Source of the DNA: Atrina japonica
Taxonomy: Eukaryota > Mollusca > Bivalvia > Pterioida > Pinnidae
Length of the DNA: 64,000 bases
Direction: 5' to 3'
Assembly: GCA_030159075.1 (NCBI GenBank)
Contig: BROG01000404.1
Span: 62,001-126,000 of the forward strand
In this document: positions 11,155 to 24,470 of the stretch, in pieces
Layout of the letters: each line of letters opens with the position of its first letter
Position numbering within the stretch: the first letter of the stretch is position 1
Notes under the pieces: generated by a model
Databases searched by the model: none
Seen by the model: only the letters and a program-made list of their open reading frames with translations
Told to the model about the DNA's origin: nothing
Position numbers and translations under genes: made by a program

Positions 11155-11385
11155 CATTCACCCCTACAGACTCATTTGGACTAGTCTAAGTCATTGTTTT
11201 ACAGAAGCATCCACTGTTTTTCAAGGATTTATAAGTTAATGGTGGATAAGAAGACCTCAGTTACATTATGTTCCTGGAAAATGACCACCAGCTTCCCGCA
11301 AGTAAACTGAGAACCTTCTCACAAAATCAGATTAGGTGTTTTTAGTGGTGTTGGAACCCGTGCTGACTTAAGATAGGTGGAAGAC
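11155..11385 (-). mobile_element. SINE, minus orientation (GGACTGGTCTAA tail family)
   Basis: On the minus strand CAGTTTACTTGCGGGAAGCTG (central domain) is followed by the tail AATGACTTAGACTAGTCCAA ... GTAGGGGTGAATG. The head region (AGCACGGGTTCCAACACC) retains a B-box-like GGTTCCAAC. Confidence 0.68.
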
Positions 11386-11394
11386 ATGATGATT

Positions 11395-14300
11395 TAAAGT
11401 GGGATGATATGCATGTTATGACCACTTGACTTGGCCACATTAAAGTGTGATGCTATGACCACTTGACTTGGCCACATTAAAATGACCATGACTTGGCCAC
11501 ATTAAATGTGTTATGCTTGACAATGTTGGCCACATTAAATGTGATGCTATGACCCTTGACTTGGCCACATTTGTGATGCTTCTGACCACTTGACTTGGCC
11601 ACATTAAAGTGTTATGTTATGACCACTTCTTGGCCACATTAAAGTTATGTTATGACCACTTGACTTGGCCACATAAGTGTTATGCTATGCACTTGTTGAC
11701 CACATTAAAGATGCATGACCACTTGACTTGGCCACATTAAAGTTGATGCAACCACTTGCCATACCACATTAAAGTGCATGCTTTGACCACTTGACTTGGC
11801 CACATTAAATTGTGATTTATGACCACTTGACTTGGTTTAAATGATATGCCACACTTGGCCACATTAAAGTGTGAGCTTTGACCACTTAGTTGGTACATTA
11901 AAGTGTGATGCTATGACCACTTGACTTGCCACATTAAATTGATGCTATGACTACTTGATGACCACAGTGTGATGCTATGACCCTTACTTGGCCACTAAAT
12001 TGGATGCTATGACCACTTGACTTGACCACTAAAGTGTGTGCTATGACCACTGTTTTGGCCACATTAAATTGTGATGAAGACCACTTGACTTGGCCACATT
12101 AAAGTGTTGCTTGACCACTTGATTTGGCCACATTAAATTGTGATAATGACCACTTGACTGGGCCACATCAAAGAAGACCACTTGACTTGGCCACATTAAA
12201 GTGTTATGTTATACTTGACTTGACCACATTAAAGTGTGATGCCATGACCACTTGACTTGGCCACATTAAAGTGTTATGCACCACTTGACTTGGCCACATT
12301 CAAGTGTGATGATGACCACTTGACTCACATTAAAGTGTTATGCATGACCACTTGACTTGGTGTTTTTAAAGTGTTATGTTATGAACTTGACTTGCCACAT
12401 TAAAGTGTGATGCTTGACCACTTGACTTGGCCACATAGTGTGATGATGACTACTTGACTTGACCACATTAAAGTGTGGATGACCATACTTGCATTAAATT
12501 GTGATGTTATGACCACTTGACTTGGCCACATTAAAGTGTGATGCTATGACCACTTGACTTGGCCACATTAAATTGTGATGCTATGACCACTTGACTTGAC
12601 CACATTAAAGTGTGATGCTATGACCACTTGACTTGGCCACATTAAATTGTGATGCTATGACCACTTGACTTGGCCACATTAAAGTGTGATGCTATGACTA
12701 CTTGACTTGGCCACATTAAAGTGTTATGCTATGACCACTTGACTTGGCCACATTTAATTGTGATGCTATGACCACTTGACTTGACCACACTATGACCACT
12801 TGATTGGCCACATTCAAGTGTGATGACCACTACTTGGCCACATTCAAGTGTGATGCTATGGCCACTTGATTGGCCACATTAAAGTGTGATGCTATGACCA
12901 CTTGGACATTAAAGTTGATGCTATGACCACTTGATTGCCATATTCAAGTGATGCTATGACCACTTGACTTGGCATTCAAGTGTGATGCACACTTGATGCC
13001 ACATTTGTGATGCTATGACCACTTGACTTGGCCACATTAAAGTGTGATGCTATGACCACTTGACTTGGCCACATTAAAGTGTGATGCTATGACCACTTGA
13101 CTTGGCCACATTAAAGTGTTATGCTATGACCACTTGACTTGGCCACATTAAAGTGTGATGCTATGACCACTTGACTTGACCACATTAAAGTGTGATGCTA
13201 TGACCACTTGACTTGGCCACATTAAAGTGTGATGCTATGACTACTTGACTTGACCACATTAAAGTGTGATGCTTGATCACTTGGCCACATTAAATTGTTG
13301 CTATGACCACTTGACTTGGCCACATTAAAGTGTGATGCTATGACTACTTGACTTGGCCACATTAAAGTGTTATGCTATGACCACTTGACTTGGCCACATT
13401 TAATTGTGATGCTATGACCACTTGACTTGACCACATTAAAGTGTGATGCTATGACTTGACTTGACCACATTAAAGTGTGATGCTATGTTGACTTGAAGTG
13501 CTATGACACTTGACTTGGACATTATATTGTGATGCTATGACCACTTGACTTAGCCATGTTAAAGTGTGATGCTATGACCACTTGACTTGACCACATTAAA
13601 GTGTGATGCTATGACCACTTGACTTGAACACATTAAAGTGTGATGCTATGACCACTTGACAGCCGCTTGTGATGTTATGACCACTTGTGGCCACATTAAA
13701 AGTGTGATGCTATGACCCACTTGACTTGGCCACATTAAAGTGTGATGCTATGACCACTTGACTTGACCACATTAAAGTGTGATGCTATGACCACTAATGA
13801 CTTAGCCACATTATATTGTGATGTTATGACCACTTGACTTGGCCACATTTAATTGTGATGATATGACCACTTGACTTGGCCACATTAAAGTGTGATGCTA
13901 TGACCACTTGACTTGAACACATTAAAGTGTGATGTTATGACCACTTGACTTGGCCACATTAAATTGTGATGCTATGACCACTTGACTTGGTCACATTAAA
14001 TTGTGATGCTATGACCACTTGACTTGGCCACATTAAATTGTGATGCTATGACCACTTGACTTGGCCACATTAAATTGTGATGCTATGACCACTTGACTTG
14101 GTCACGTTAAAGTGTGATGTTATGACCACTTGACTGAGCCGCATTATATTGTGATGTTATGACCACTTGACCTGGCCACATTAAAGTGTGATGCTATGAC
14201 CACTTGACTTGACCACATTAAAGTGTGATGCTATGACCACTTGACTTAGCCACATTAAAGTGTTATGCTATGACCACTAGACTTAGCCACATTAAAGTGT

Positions 14301-14548
14301 GATGCTATGACCACTTGACTTAAAGTGTGATGCTATGACCACACTTGGCCACATTACAGTGTGATGGCTATGACATTGACTTGGCCACATTATATTGTGA
14401 TGCTATGACCACTTGACTTGGCCACATTAAAGTGTGGTGTTATGACCACTTGACTTAGCCACAATAAAGTGTGATGTTATGACCACTTGACTTACCGACA
14501 TTAAAGTGTGATGCTATGACCACTTGACTTGGCCACATTAAAGTGTGA
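11395..14548. repeat. 37-bp satellite array, about 3.15 kb
   Basis: The 37-bp unit is built from GACCACTTGACTTGGCCACA and TTAAAGTGTGATGCTAT, about 85 copies in one orientation. Variants alternate GGCCAC/GACCAC and AAAGTGTGAT/AAATTGTGAT. Units from about 13,000 to 14,548 are mostly full length, while those from 11,450 to about 13,000 are riddled with irregular 1-10 nt deletions. It lies in the gene 2 intron, upstream of exon C and downstream of exon B. Confidence 0.95.
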
Positions 14549-14549
14549 T

Positions 14550-15022
14550 ATATTGGTCATGGGTAGTTCGAGGGTATCCAACCCACAGATCACATCATTC
14601 AAGGGTAGTTTGAGGGTATCTGACCCACAAAGATCTCATCAATTCAGTATACTGACCTACTTAGATCACATCATTCAAGGGTAGTTCAAGGGTGAAAGTA
14701 TACTTCACATACACATATCACATCATTCAAGGATTGTTAGAGAATCCAATTATATAACCTACATAGATCACATTTAAGGGTAGGTGGCAGTATACCCAGA
14801 CAGATCACTTTTAAGTGTAGGTGGCAGTATACCCACACAGATCACATTTAAGGGTAGGTGGCAGTATTCCCACACAGATCACATTTAAGGATAGGTGGCA
14901 GTATACCCACACAAATCATATTTAAGGGTAGGTGTTAGTATACCCACACAGATCACATTTAAGGGTAGGTGGCAGTATACCCACACAGATAACCTTTAAG
15001 GCTAGGTGGCAGTATACCTATC
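14550..15022. repeat. Second tandem array, GATCACAT units (later part 37 bp)
   Basis: 14,550-14,770 holds degenerate units around CACATCATTCAAGGGTAGTT. 14,770-15,022 holds about seven 37-bp units around AGATCACATTTAAGGGTAGG and TGGCAGTATACCCACAC. It follows the satellite directly. Confidence 0.88.
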
Positions 15023-15316
15023 TCGAAAACACTTTGAATATCAATGTTTAGCTGATCAATGCTAGAGGGGGTTATCATTCCAAGTGGGTACCTACATAAC
15101 TCAAGACTGATCAAAACTAGCATTATAGACCATCTAGTTTATTCTCTATGAATAAACTGTTTTTGTTTCAATGCTACACTCATGTACACACACACCTGTA
15201 GGACAGTCATCATACAACAACAAACAGCCACTAAGCCAAAGTCACAACTGGCCACCTGTGTTATGATGTGGTGCAGCCACACTTGTATATATACTATAGC
15301 TTTAGTGTATACTTAC

Positions 15317-15561
15317 ATTAACTGTCCTATAAGTATTCTGTTTCCATCACAGCATGGTTGATAGGGAATTGTTCGGCAAGTTTTTGTACTAAGGTTCGGT
15401 GACACAGATGTATAGGTTTTCTCCAGTAAGCGGAAGTCTTGATTACTCAAGTAATCATGAATTAATCTTGGACTACAACTTGACACTTTTCGTTCATCTA
15501 ACGAGCCAGGACGCAACTGATTGCCAACAGATATTTGTGGCAATACTTCAGTCATTGCCAT
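15317..15561 (-). CDS. Gene 2, alternative first coding exon B
   Basis: This is an 81-codon open frame ending at a strong donor, GTAAGTATA, with two spare bases (AT). Joined to the exon at 6,643 these make ATG (Met), and the reading frame continues. The start ATG at 15,561 lies in GACATGG context, with G at -3 and +4. A weak acceptor (AAATTAAAG) sits only two bases upstream, so it may follow a 5'UTR exon or start its own transcript. The product begins MAMTEVLPQISVGNQLRPGS and goes on as a mixed polar sequence with three Cys and no membrane segment. Joining exon A (30,738) directly to exon B puts exon B out of frame, with TGA after three codons, so the two look mutually exclusive. A chance ORF beside a chance donor cannot be excluded. 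Confidence 0.42.
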
Positions 15562-15562
15562 G

Positions 15563-17100
15563 TCTTTAATTTTTTCAAAAGTTATAGCACCAATAATATA
15601 TGAATGTTAAAATTTTTCAACTTTGTAGAGCAATACTCAGTTTGATGGTATTTTTTAACACAGTATTCGTCTTCCGACACCATCGTCACATTTACAAAAA
15701 TTTGAAGCAAAAATAGAATAATACAAATAAATAGATAAATGAATATATGAATTAATAAATAAAATTACATGTTTAACATCATGAAGGAGATACATGTTAA
15801 CATCACAGTGACAGAACAATGTCTTTTTTTTATCTCTCACATATCTTATGCTTTATGTTATCTCTTGAATACTATCAAATCAAACCTATAGAAAGGTTTT
15901 TAAGTTTGCCATATAAAGATGTACTCTATGGTTTGATAGATGTACATGTACTTTAAAAAAACTGATAAAAACACTGTGGCACACAGTGTAATGAGTAAAA
16001 AGTTCAATAAATTTGCCAATATGCAGATAAAATGAATTGAAATAAATCAAATAAATATCCAAGTCTGCAGTAGATCACATGCACAAGCAAATTAAGATTT
16101 CCATGAGCATGAATTCACAAATTGATCAAGCACCTGCCACTTCACCGCATAAAACACTAATGCAAATATGCATATAGCACGTTTAGCTTCCAATCTTTCC
16201 TTTTGGCACAATGATACAATGTGTTGAAATTTAAATGCTGTGTTTTGAAATATTTTTATACAGGCATAATCCACTAAATCTCCCATAATCCTACAGAGTT
16301 TTGGAGTGCTAAGAACTTTAGAATGAATCAAACTATGAGGCCGTCACAGTACAGGTGAAATTGTAACGTGTAGTTTTCTCCAAGTATTAACTAACTTTTT
16401 ATGAAGACATCTGGGAACTACACACAACACTAAGACAGACAGCTTGCAGGGAAATTTATTTCTATCCAGATCAAAGTCATTTTGTCAGAACTGAAAATGT
16501 TGTTCCTTTTCTGAACTTTTATCGATTGCCTTTTGTTGGGCAAACATGACTGTTTGTTGATTTCAGCATGTTCTGCCTTTGCAATCAATACCTTCTATTA
16601 GATTTGTTTACACATGATTTCAAATCTTATCACCAAATAAACAAAATATATCATAAAGGTTGAATTTACATCATCTTAAAACTTAGTGTATAATTCCCTA
16701 CAATTTAGAATACACAAATAAAATACCTAGCCCTTTAAAATTTTGATCGATCAATGGGATACATTTAAAAAAAAGCTTTTCATCTCCGCAAACCATAATG
16801 AAAACTTAACCGTGACCATGATATTTTTTTTTCTTTCTACTCAAACAATGATAACTGAAGAAGGTCTAGTGAAATTAAGAATCTAAAAGAACAAGAATTC
16901 ATTGAACTAAGATATAAAGACCTTTAACCTGTTTAAAAAATAACATTATAGAAAATGGATATATGTGTATATTGAAAATTGAATGACTGACATATTAAAT
17001 ATACACAAGTAAGTAAATCAGTTTCCAGTGAAAGAAATGTATTCATTTTCATGTTGTAATTAAAAACTGCAGATAACTTAAATACTGTAACAATATTTAC
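15563..17100. other. AT-rich intronic sequence, nothing recognisable
   Basis: Several short minus-strand frames (15,655-15,840 and 16,092-16,331) lack splice sites in matching phase. No repeat family or RNA gene is recognised. Confidence 0.45.
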
Positions 17101-17640
17101 CCATTAACCCCTAAAGACACATTTGGACTGGTCTAAGTCACTGATTTAAAGAAGGGTCCATCATTTTTCAATGGTTTATGCTTTTTGTTTTTATTGTTGT
17201 TTAACGTCCTACTCAAGAATCTTTCACTCATACGGAGATGTCATCAAATGCCGGTGAAGGGCTTCAAATTTTGGCTAATGCTCGGCACTTACGACCACTG
17301 AGCAGTGAGGGTTCTTAAACGTACACATGCCAACACCTACTGTGACACGGGAACTCAGTTTTTACTGTCTCATTTGAAGGACAGGAATCCAACCTGCCGC
17401 TGGCTGGACTCGAACTCACAAATTTCACTCATACAGAGATGTCACCAAATGATGGAGAAGGGCTTCAAAGTTTGGCTTATGCTCGGCACTTACCACTGAG
17501 CAGTGAGGGTTCTGAACCGTGCACCATTGTCGCTGGCTGAACTCGAACTCACAACCTCAAGATTAAGAGTTAAGCATGCTACTGACTGAACCAGGTCAGC
17601 TCCTGAAGGGTTTATGAGTAAGGATTCAAGTGCTTCCTGT
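17100..17640 (-). mobile_element. Nested SINEs with an 8-bp target-site duplication
   Basis: An outer SINE fragment of the GGACTGGTCTAA family (17,100-17,180, resuming at 17,617) is interrupted by a second tRNA-derived SINE in minus orientation at 17,181-17,608. GGTTTATG at 17,173-17,180 and 17,609-17,616 is the target-site duplication. The inner SINE has a tRNA head (TGGTTCAGTCAGTAGCATGC with B-box GAGTTCGAGTTC). It also contains a duplicated body segment: 17,221-17,315 and 17,422-17,512 are alike. Confidence 0.8.
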
Positions 17641-18194
17641 TTGCTTTTAAAGTTGAAACGTAAGGTGTCGGAAAATGTGGTATCTTAAGTTTTTGTACAA
17701 CACTTAAATTTTTGCATTGGGCAGAAATAAAAATATATCACATCCAAAATGGGTTTCTTGCAGTTTAAGATATAAAATTATACATGATCAAAGGGAATTA
17801 GGAATGATAATTTATATTCATTCATTTTAGCAATGAATATAAATATATGTAAAAGCTTTTATTATGTATTTAAATGACATTAAAATGACAGAATGACAGC
17901 AATCTATTAAAGTCTGCAATACAAGTCTTTATGGAGCCTGCACATGCTGCAAATCAGATAATTAAAAATTAAAATGGCCTAAAGTATAAATATTTACAAG
18001 ATAATGTATTACAGTATGTAACCAGACATACATGTAGTATCCTGATCCAATGTCTCAGTCACCAGTGCATGAAGTCTTTGCTACATATTGAAAAAGCTAT
18101 ATATATATTACTGTGGTTTTCCACACTCTTTTGGGAATAGGACCTGAACCTTTTGAATTGAGCATTTTAGCAACATGTTATTGAAATTGGGAAA

Positions 18195-18360
18195 TCTAGC
18201 ATAGGCGTCAGAACCGGGGGGCTAGGGGGGCTTAGCCCCCCCCCACATTTTTTGCAAACATAGACATAGGTGTTGAAAATTGGGGCTTAGCCCCCAGACG
18301 TTTCTGGCGTGTGTGCGTTTTAAGTTGGTTTAGCCCCCCCACTTTCAATTTGCTTTCGAC
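18195..18360. repeat. G/C-run interspersed repeat
   Basis: GGCGTCAGAACCGGGGGGCT, GGGGCTTAGCCCCCAGACG and TTTAGCCCCCCCACTTT repeat a GCTTAGCCCCCC motif three times with complementary G-runs. It resembles a dispersed repeat known from bivalve genomes. Confidence 0.5.
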
Positions 18361-19204
18361 GGCAATGTCTAGTAATACACAAAACTAATCTGAAAATACA
18401 AGAATTTTGTTCAAATTCATTGTTATTTGACTTCAATTGTAAAATTGTAAAATTGATAAAAAATGCATTGCTTTTGCATTGGGTATGGGCCTACGGGGCC
18501 TTATTCTGGCCCCGTATGATAGGGTGGAAAAATCCCAAAATTATATCTGTTAAGGTCACCTCCCTGTTACAGTTACTTATGCAAGTTTCACAGAGTCACT
18601 AAAGTTCTTAATACAGAGCATTTAAATTGTATTATAAAAACTTTGTGTTCTCAGGTTAGGCAGTTAAAAGCTCAGGGGCCTTCTTTACTACTTTACATTT
18701 AAGTAATTTAATGAACGAACAATTGTCAAAGTGCATTTATTGTCAATATGGATGCCTTTCATTCGTTTTATGTACATACCATAGTTCTCAAATTGAAAAA
18801 CAAAACAATGGAATCGAATATCCCACATTATAAATGATCGTCTCGGTATAATGGATCAGTGAAGTTCATGGTATAACGGTAAAGTATAGAGATTTTCAGA
18901 ATGACATATCTAGATGTGACGTCATGGTTATTTATGAAGCTAAATCACTGTTTGACGTCATATGATGATCTTCATTTATAGCTGATATGCACATTGTCTA
19001 GATTAATACGGAGTCAATGGGAGACTGCTGCGGAAAATGTAAAAATAGGTGACATGCCACACATTAAGACTTTTGCTATGGACTTATGCAGATTCAGTCA
19101 GGTATCATCATAGCCTTACATATCTACCATAACATGAGATAGGAGTTTTCAGGTCTCATTAGTGATGACCTGCTAACTTATCATGTCAAATATTTGTCAA
19201 AGGA

Positions 19205-19935
19205 AATAACTGGGCTGAAATAGCTCACCTGAGCACCATTTACAAATGTGAAAAAAAAAAATAGAAGTAAAAGTAGATTGATCTGGCCAAAATGCAGTAT
19301 GATTTGGGACTTGAGTACTTGCTTCCAGTAAAAGTTTCACAAAAATTCCTTCAGTGGTTTCAAATAACAAGCTGACATTGTCAAAATTCATAAAAATTCT
19401 GAAAATTAGATTTTAACAAGATTCACAATGGCCTATCTTCGATTAATTATATTAAAGGTAAAACACATAAAATTTATGTATTATAGCGAATCAGGAGCGG
19501 AAACAAAAGAAATAATCATTAAAAAGATGAATGAAATTGACAGTCTGCAGAGACAAAAAAAATGTGGTCTTAAATTAATTATTCTTATTTCTAAGAAAAA
19601 CGCAAACTTGAATCATACATCCACCATTAATATATACGAATGTAGATCACTCAGATTCAATCAGTTTTTCAATTCATTTTGCAGTTCTTTAGGAGAAGAT
19701 TTTCAAAGGGTGAGGGGGGTGCTACCCTTTGGGACTTATTTTACTCAACCCTGGATATATCCCTTTAGTAGTTTCTTCATGTAAAGTTTTGTCAAAATCC
19801 ATTCAGTAATTTTGGAGAAGTCGTAAATGTGAAAAGTGTATGGATGGACAGATGGGTGGACAGATAGATGAGGAACATGGACAGGGCTATAGCTCACTTG
19901 AGCCTTTGCGGTTTTGGAACAGGTGAGTTAAAAAA
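19205..19935. repeat. Interspersed repeat pair (CTCACCTGAGC / CAGGTGAGT)
   Basis: 19,205-19,400 begins at AGCTCACCTGAGCACC (minus orientation). 19,660-19,930 ends at CACTTGAGCCTTTGCGG ... CAGGTGAGTT. Both share motifs with 25,530-26,215, including TGATGAAACTTTACAGGA or its complement and variants of TCAGTAATTTTGGAGAAG. The open frame at 19,428-19,784 runs into this repeat. Confidence 0.5.
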
Positions 19936-20598
19936 CAACCTGCATACAAATCTTCAGTTTGACCTAGATTTGACATCATTAAAATGGATCGAATATATAA
20001 AACAAAAATTTTATCACTAGTCAAACTTGAACACTGATTCTTTAAAATTTCAATTTTTAAGGAATATCGTAAGTAATGATGTCTGAATTTTGATTATTTC
20101 ATCACTATTTAACTCGTTTAGTACCTGTATACTGGCAGTACTTTAAACTTTATTTATGATTAATAATGGCAATGATACTTGTATAACATATGCATAAGTG
20201 ACACTTTTAGAAAAGTAATCACAAAAAAAGAAATTGAAGCACTTTCTTATTTAACATTTATTGTACAGTTATGGCATATATATACTATAAGTTGTTAGGT
20301 TTGTTACTGCCCGTCCACAGAAATATGTCCTGTTGATCAAGTCCATGGAAGGCGAGTCACATTGATATATATATATATATATATACATCAATGTGCATTT
20401 CAGAGTTCAAAAGAAAATCAGGATTTTAAATGTAAACTTTTAACATACATGCATGATAAGGGAGGTAACTCACAATCATAATATATTTATTTCATAATCT
20501 AAAGGTGCATTAGCTGTGTTTTTTTTAATTTCTTTTCCTCTTTTGCTACTTACATTGATGTACAATAACAAAAAATAAATAAACATAGGCATAAAAAT

Positions 20599-20698
<100 letters not shown>

Positions 20699-21555
20699 AT
20701 AAAATTTGAATATAACAAACTTGGTTTGCACTAATTCATAAACATAACAAATCAATTAATATTCCTTGACTGCACTTCTATATATTCTTGGTCAAAAAAA
20801 AAAAAAAAATTATAACAAATTTTACATTATAATTTTTTTTCTATAACACACCAATTTCTATGTTCCTTGACACCCCAACCATTACACCTTATATAGTATT
20901 ATAACATGTATAACTAAGTGATCAATTCCATTAACCCTTTCACCCCTACAGACAATAATAATAGACTGGTCTAAGACAACAGAAAGAGCATAACACTCAG
21001 ATATTCCGGGGTGATACGGTTAAAACAAAGGCCAAGCATAAGTAGGCCCATTCTATGAATAGATAAGTTGTGTAAATAAAAAGTAACAAAAGCATTCTGT
21101 TTCTTTTGACTTCCTGGAAAGTTCCTGTTTAGTCTGAATTTGAAGTGATTTTTTTTCTTCACTAATTGCATTGTAACACTTCAGCACATTTTGCCACAAC
21201 TATATAAATAATGTTTTTATTACAATAAACAATAATATCCTTTAAAACTTGTTATAAACAACTTTTAATATATTGTTGACTACACATGGACGAAAGAAAA
21301 AATGCTAAATTCATAGACTGCTACAGAGATGTGCCTACATTATTTGGTCACTATTATTTTTAACTATAGATCTATATTTGAAATAAAACCACATTTTTAA
21401 AATAAATATATACAAATAATAATATAAAAAATATTTGAAATCTGGCTAAGTAAAAATAATGAAAAGTTAAAAAACTTGTTTTATTACATATTTTATCAAA
21501 TTTATCAATTAAATAAAAGCTTTATTTTTCACTGTTATTTTCAATGATTTTACTG

Positions 21556-21611
21556 TATTTTGATTGGCTTAATGAAAAATATCAATATTTTTTCTTAAGT
21601 CAATCAAAATA
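21556..21611. repeat. Short inverted repeat
   Basis: TATTTTGATTGGCTTA (21,556-21,571) and TAAGTCAATCAAAATA (21,596-21,611) form a 16-bp stem with one mismatch and a 24-nt AT-rich loop; it may be the remains of a MITE. Confidence 0.55.
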
Positions 21612-22064
21612 TAGTGCCAGGCCACTAACGAAAATCTGATAAATTAATCCCATCCATAATTTAATGATTTATTATTTTGACAATTGTCAAATATCCTCTA
21701 CATGTATTTATATCTTAAACCAGCAATATGATAGGTTTATATATCTCAGGTTAAACTTCATTATATATGTACATGTGCATGAATTTAAAGTGACATACAT
21801 GTGCAGATATGGAAGTCATTTGATATACTTGTATTGAAAAAGTTATGACCAACATTAAAAATACTCCAAAATTTGATATTTTTAACCGAAAAATGACAAA
21901 GGTGACAAATTCATAGAATTAATAGTCACCCACCTGGGGCAAAACACTAAGATTTTGATTGAAAAATACAGTAATCTATCTAAGATGTATGTCTGAACCA
22001 AATATTAAACAGAAATGGATTAATAGTTCCCCCACCTGGGGCAAAACACTAAGATTTTAAAACA

Positions 22065-22290
22065 AAGTGTAGTTGTTTAATGCCAGTGAAGGGCTTCAAA
22101 TTTTGGCCTATGCTCGGCACTTATGACCATTGAGTAGTGAGTTTTCTTAAATGTGCCGCCACCTACTGTGACAAGTTTTTACTGTCTCAGTCTGAGACAG
22201 GAAACCAACCTGCAGCCGGCTGGACTCAAACTCACGACCTCACGGTCAAGATTAAAGTGCGCTACTGACTGAGCCAGGCTGACTCTTAAA
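22065..22290 (-). mobile_element. tRNA-derived SINE, minus orientation
   Basis: It shares GGGCTTCAAATTTTGGCCTA, CTCGGCACTTATGACCATTG and CACCTACTGTGACA with the SINEs at 3,798 and 17,181. The tRNA head reads AGCCTGGCTCAGTCAGTAGC on the minus strand, with B box GTGAGTTTGAGTCC. Confidence 0.8.
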
Positions 22291-22329
22291 CAGATATGAC
22301 CAAGACAGATGAATGATGTTTGATGATGT

Positions 22330-23000
22330 TTGATTTGATGTTTTGTTTCATGCCATACTCAACAATCTTTCAGTCATATGATGGCGTCCAGTCTTTATTG
22401 GTGGAGGAGAAACCCCGGTTACCCGGGTAAAGACCACCGACCTTTCGCAAGAAAACTGGCAAATGACAGATGAAACAAAGGGGAATAACTTTAAAATCAG
22501 AGTGGTAGGCAAATTTAGTACGCCACACTCTGTCTTTTTAAAATATATACCTGTACCAAAAATGGGAAAGCCTAGGTGAAGAAATAAGTAAGATATGGCC
22601 CACAAAAATATAATAAACAAAGGGGAATAACTCTAAAAGTAACAGTGGTAGGGAAACAGTTATTGTTTGTTGTACTTGGTTTTCTTGAAACGTATACTTG
22701 TACTACATATGGGCAGGCTAAGTGAAAAAATAAGTTAGATATAATGCACACAAATGAAATAAACAAAGGGGAATAACTCTTAAAGTATATATGAAAGGAA
22801 AACATGTACCAGTATGTGAGGACACTCTTAAAATGTACCAAATATGGAGAACCAAGTGGAAGAAATAAATTAGATATGACCCAGACAGAGCTAAATGCTT
22901 TACAAAAATGACAGGCAGATGGACTGGCAGATGACAGGCATCGCCAATTCGTAGATCAGTATTTGCTTCACAATCTGGCCAAAAATGAGACATGTTGTCG
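22330..23000. repeat. SINE 3' piece followed by three tandem units of about 143 bp
   Basis: 22,330-22,450 (CATACTCAACAATCTTTCAG ... CCCCGGTTACCCGGGTAAAG) is a SINE body related to 62,935-63,045. AACAAAGGGGAATAACT then recurs at about 22,473, 22,615 and 22,758, marking three diverged units. The tail ends GGACTGGCAGATGACAGGCA. Minus-strand open frames at 22,348-23,032 are read from these units. Confidence 0.65.
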
Positions 23001-23039
23001 AGATAATTTCTATCAGATATTTTCATTATCAAAATCAGC

Positions 23040-24470
23040 TTTAATAGCTGTTTTCAAATGTAAATTTAAATAAAGCAAATGAAAGGGAGAGAACTGTATT
23101 TGTATTGATGACTGTTCCTTACCATAATTCTCCACCTGTCAAAATATGCAATATATATGCTGAACATTTTGTAAAAATGTTTGCTGACCAAAAGGCTTAA
23201 TTTCCGTATACTTGTGTAAATGTTTTACAATCATTCAAATAAATAGATGTTAATAACGTTGACAGAAGAAACATTGCTTACCAAAATGACCATATTTTCA
23301 CCAGGTTTGGAACATTGGTCCAATGTTGTCTGTTAATTTTGAACTTAAATTAATAGTTTACATCACTGATTCCCTAGATTATAAATTTTCTAATTATAAA
23401 AATTTCAGTTGGTTTGAATGTGAATTTGGTGGTCTTTCAGTCAGACTCACTGAATATTATTATTTTTGCAGTAAGACTTATATATCATCAGCGATATATA
23501 AAGCTAATTTATATATCGCTGATATCATGTATAAAGAACTAAATATTAAAAGACACGATCAACCTCAGCTTGATTTACCTGGTAGAAGAATACATCTTGA
23601 TATGATAAATCCAAACAAATGAAAATCCATCTAAATTATCTGGAAATTTTACTATTTATTAGTAAGGTATTCCATCGTGGAATCAAGGTGTGAAAACTTA
23701 AAATGCAAACAGGTATATTCCAGGTATATTGATTATTGTATAAAATCCAAAGTTATATTTTTCCCGGCAGGACATCAATAGATTAAATGTGACAAGCATA
23801 ACATGTTGATCACGACTAAAAACGTGAGTAAATTAAAGGACAGATATTTTGAAGTGTTACCTGTCAATCTTTACATGTTGTAACTTTCTATTCCTGTCAA
23901 CTAAGCTGATCTATTTTTAGATTTTATTTCTATCTTGTACCCACATATTGGCAAGCAAAATCATTTAAGTCTAGCCACCTAAATTACATATGGTATACAT
24001 GTGTGTTTTTACTACTGACACAACCAGGTTTTTTTTTTAACATCTAAATTTTTGTGATTTACAACAGACACTTAATGCCTGACCCAGTCCCCTGTCACTT
24101 TTTTTATATTCTTCATACATTTTGTAATGTATACATCTGATATACAGTACAGACCAAAATCAAGTACTCATGCACCAAATCAAATGTGAAATTTGTACGT
24201 TTTGTATGGCTCGTTTACTTTTGTTCTTCAGAGATGTGAAAAGAATGGTAATTTTATACATGTACATGTACATGTACTTTAATCTTACACTCAACATGCT
24301 CAAATAAAAGTGATTTTGATTCGTGACTTTTTGACATATTTCACACTGAAGTAAAAGTGACTTTGATTCTTGACTTTTTGATGTAGTTTATAATGTATGA
24401 ATTTTCGTTTATTTTTGTTATTCCATATGATATGCTTTCCAATAAGTTACTTATTTATGAATATTATAAA
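23040..24470. other. AT-rich sequence, nothing recognisable
   Basis: A 99-codon plus-strand frame at 23,323-23,622 has AT-biased composition, no flanking exon support and a small inverted repeat (TATATATCATCAGCGATATA). I do not call it a gene. Confidence 0.4.

Noticed and set aside
16092..16331. 79-codon minus-strand frame as a possible gene 2 exon
   Set aside because: No splice sites in matching phase flank it, and the composition is close to that of translated AT-rich sequence.
3798..17608. Functional tRNA genes at the A/B-box motifs
   Set aside because: The pol III boxes at 3,798-4,052, 10,030 and 17,540-17,608 belong to SINE heads. No cloverleaf with paired acceptor stem and standard anticodon loop could be drawn.
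22348..23032. Three overlapping 89-104-codon minus-strand frames
   Set aside because: They come from three diverged tandem copies of a non-coding repeat next to a SINE piece.
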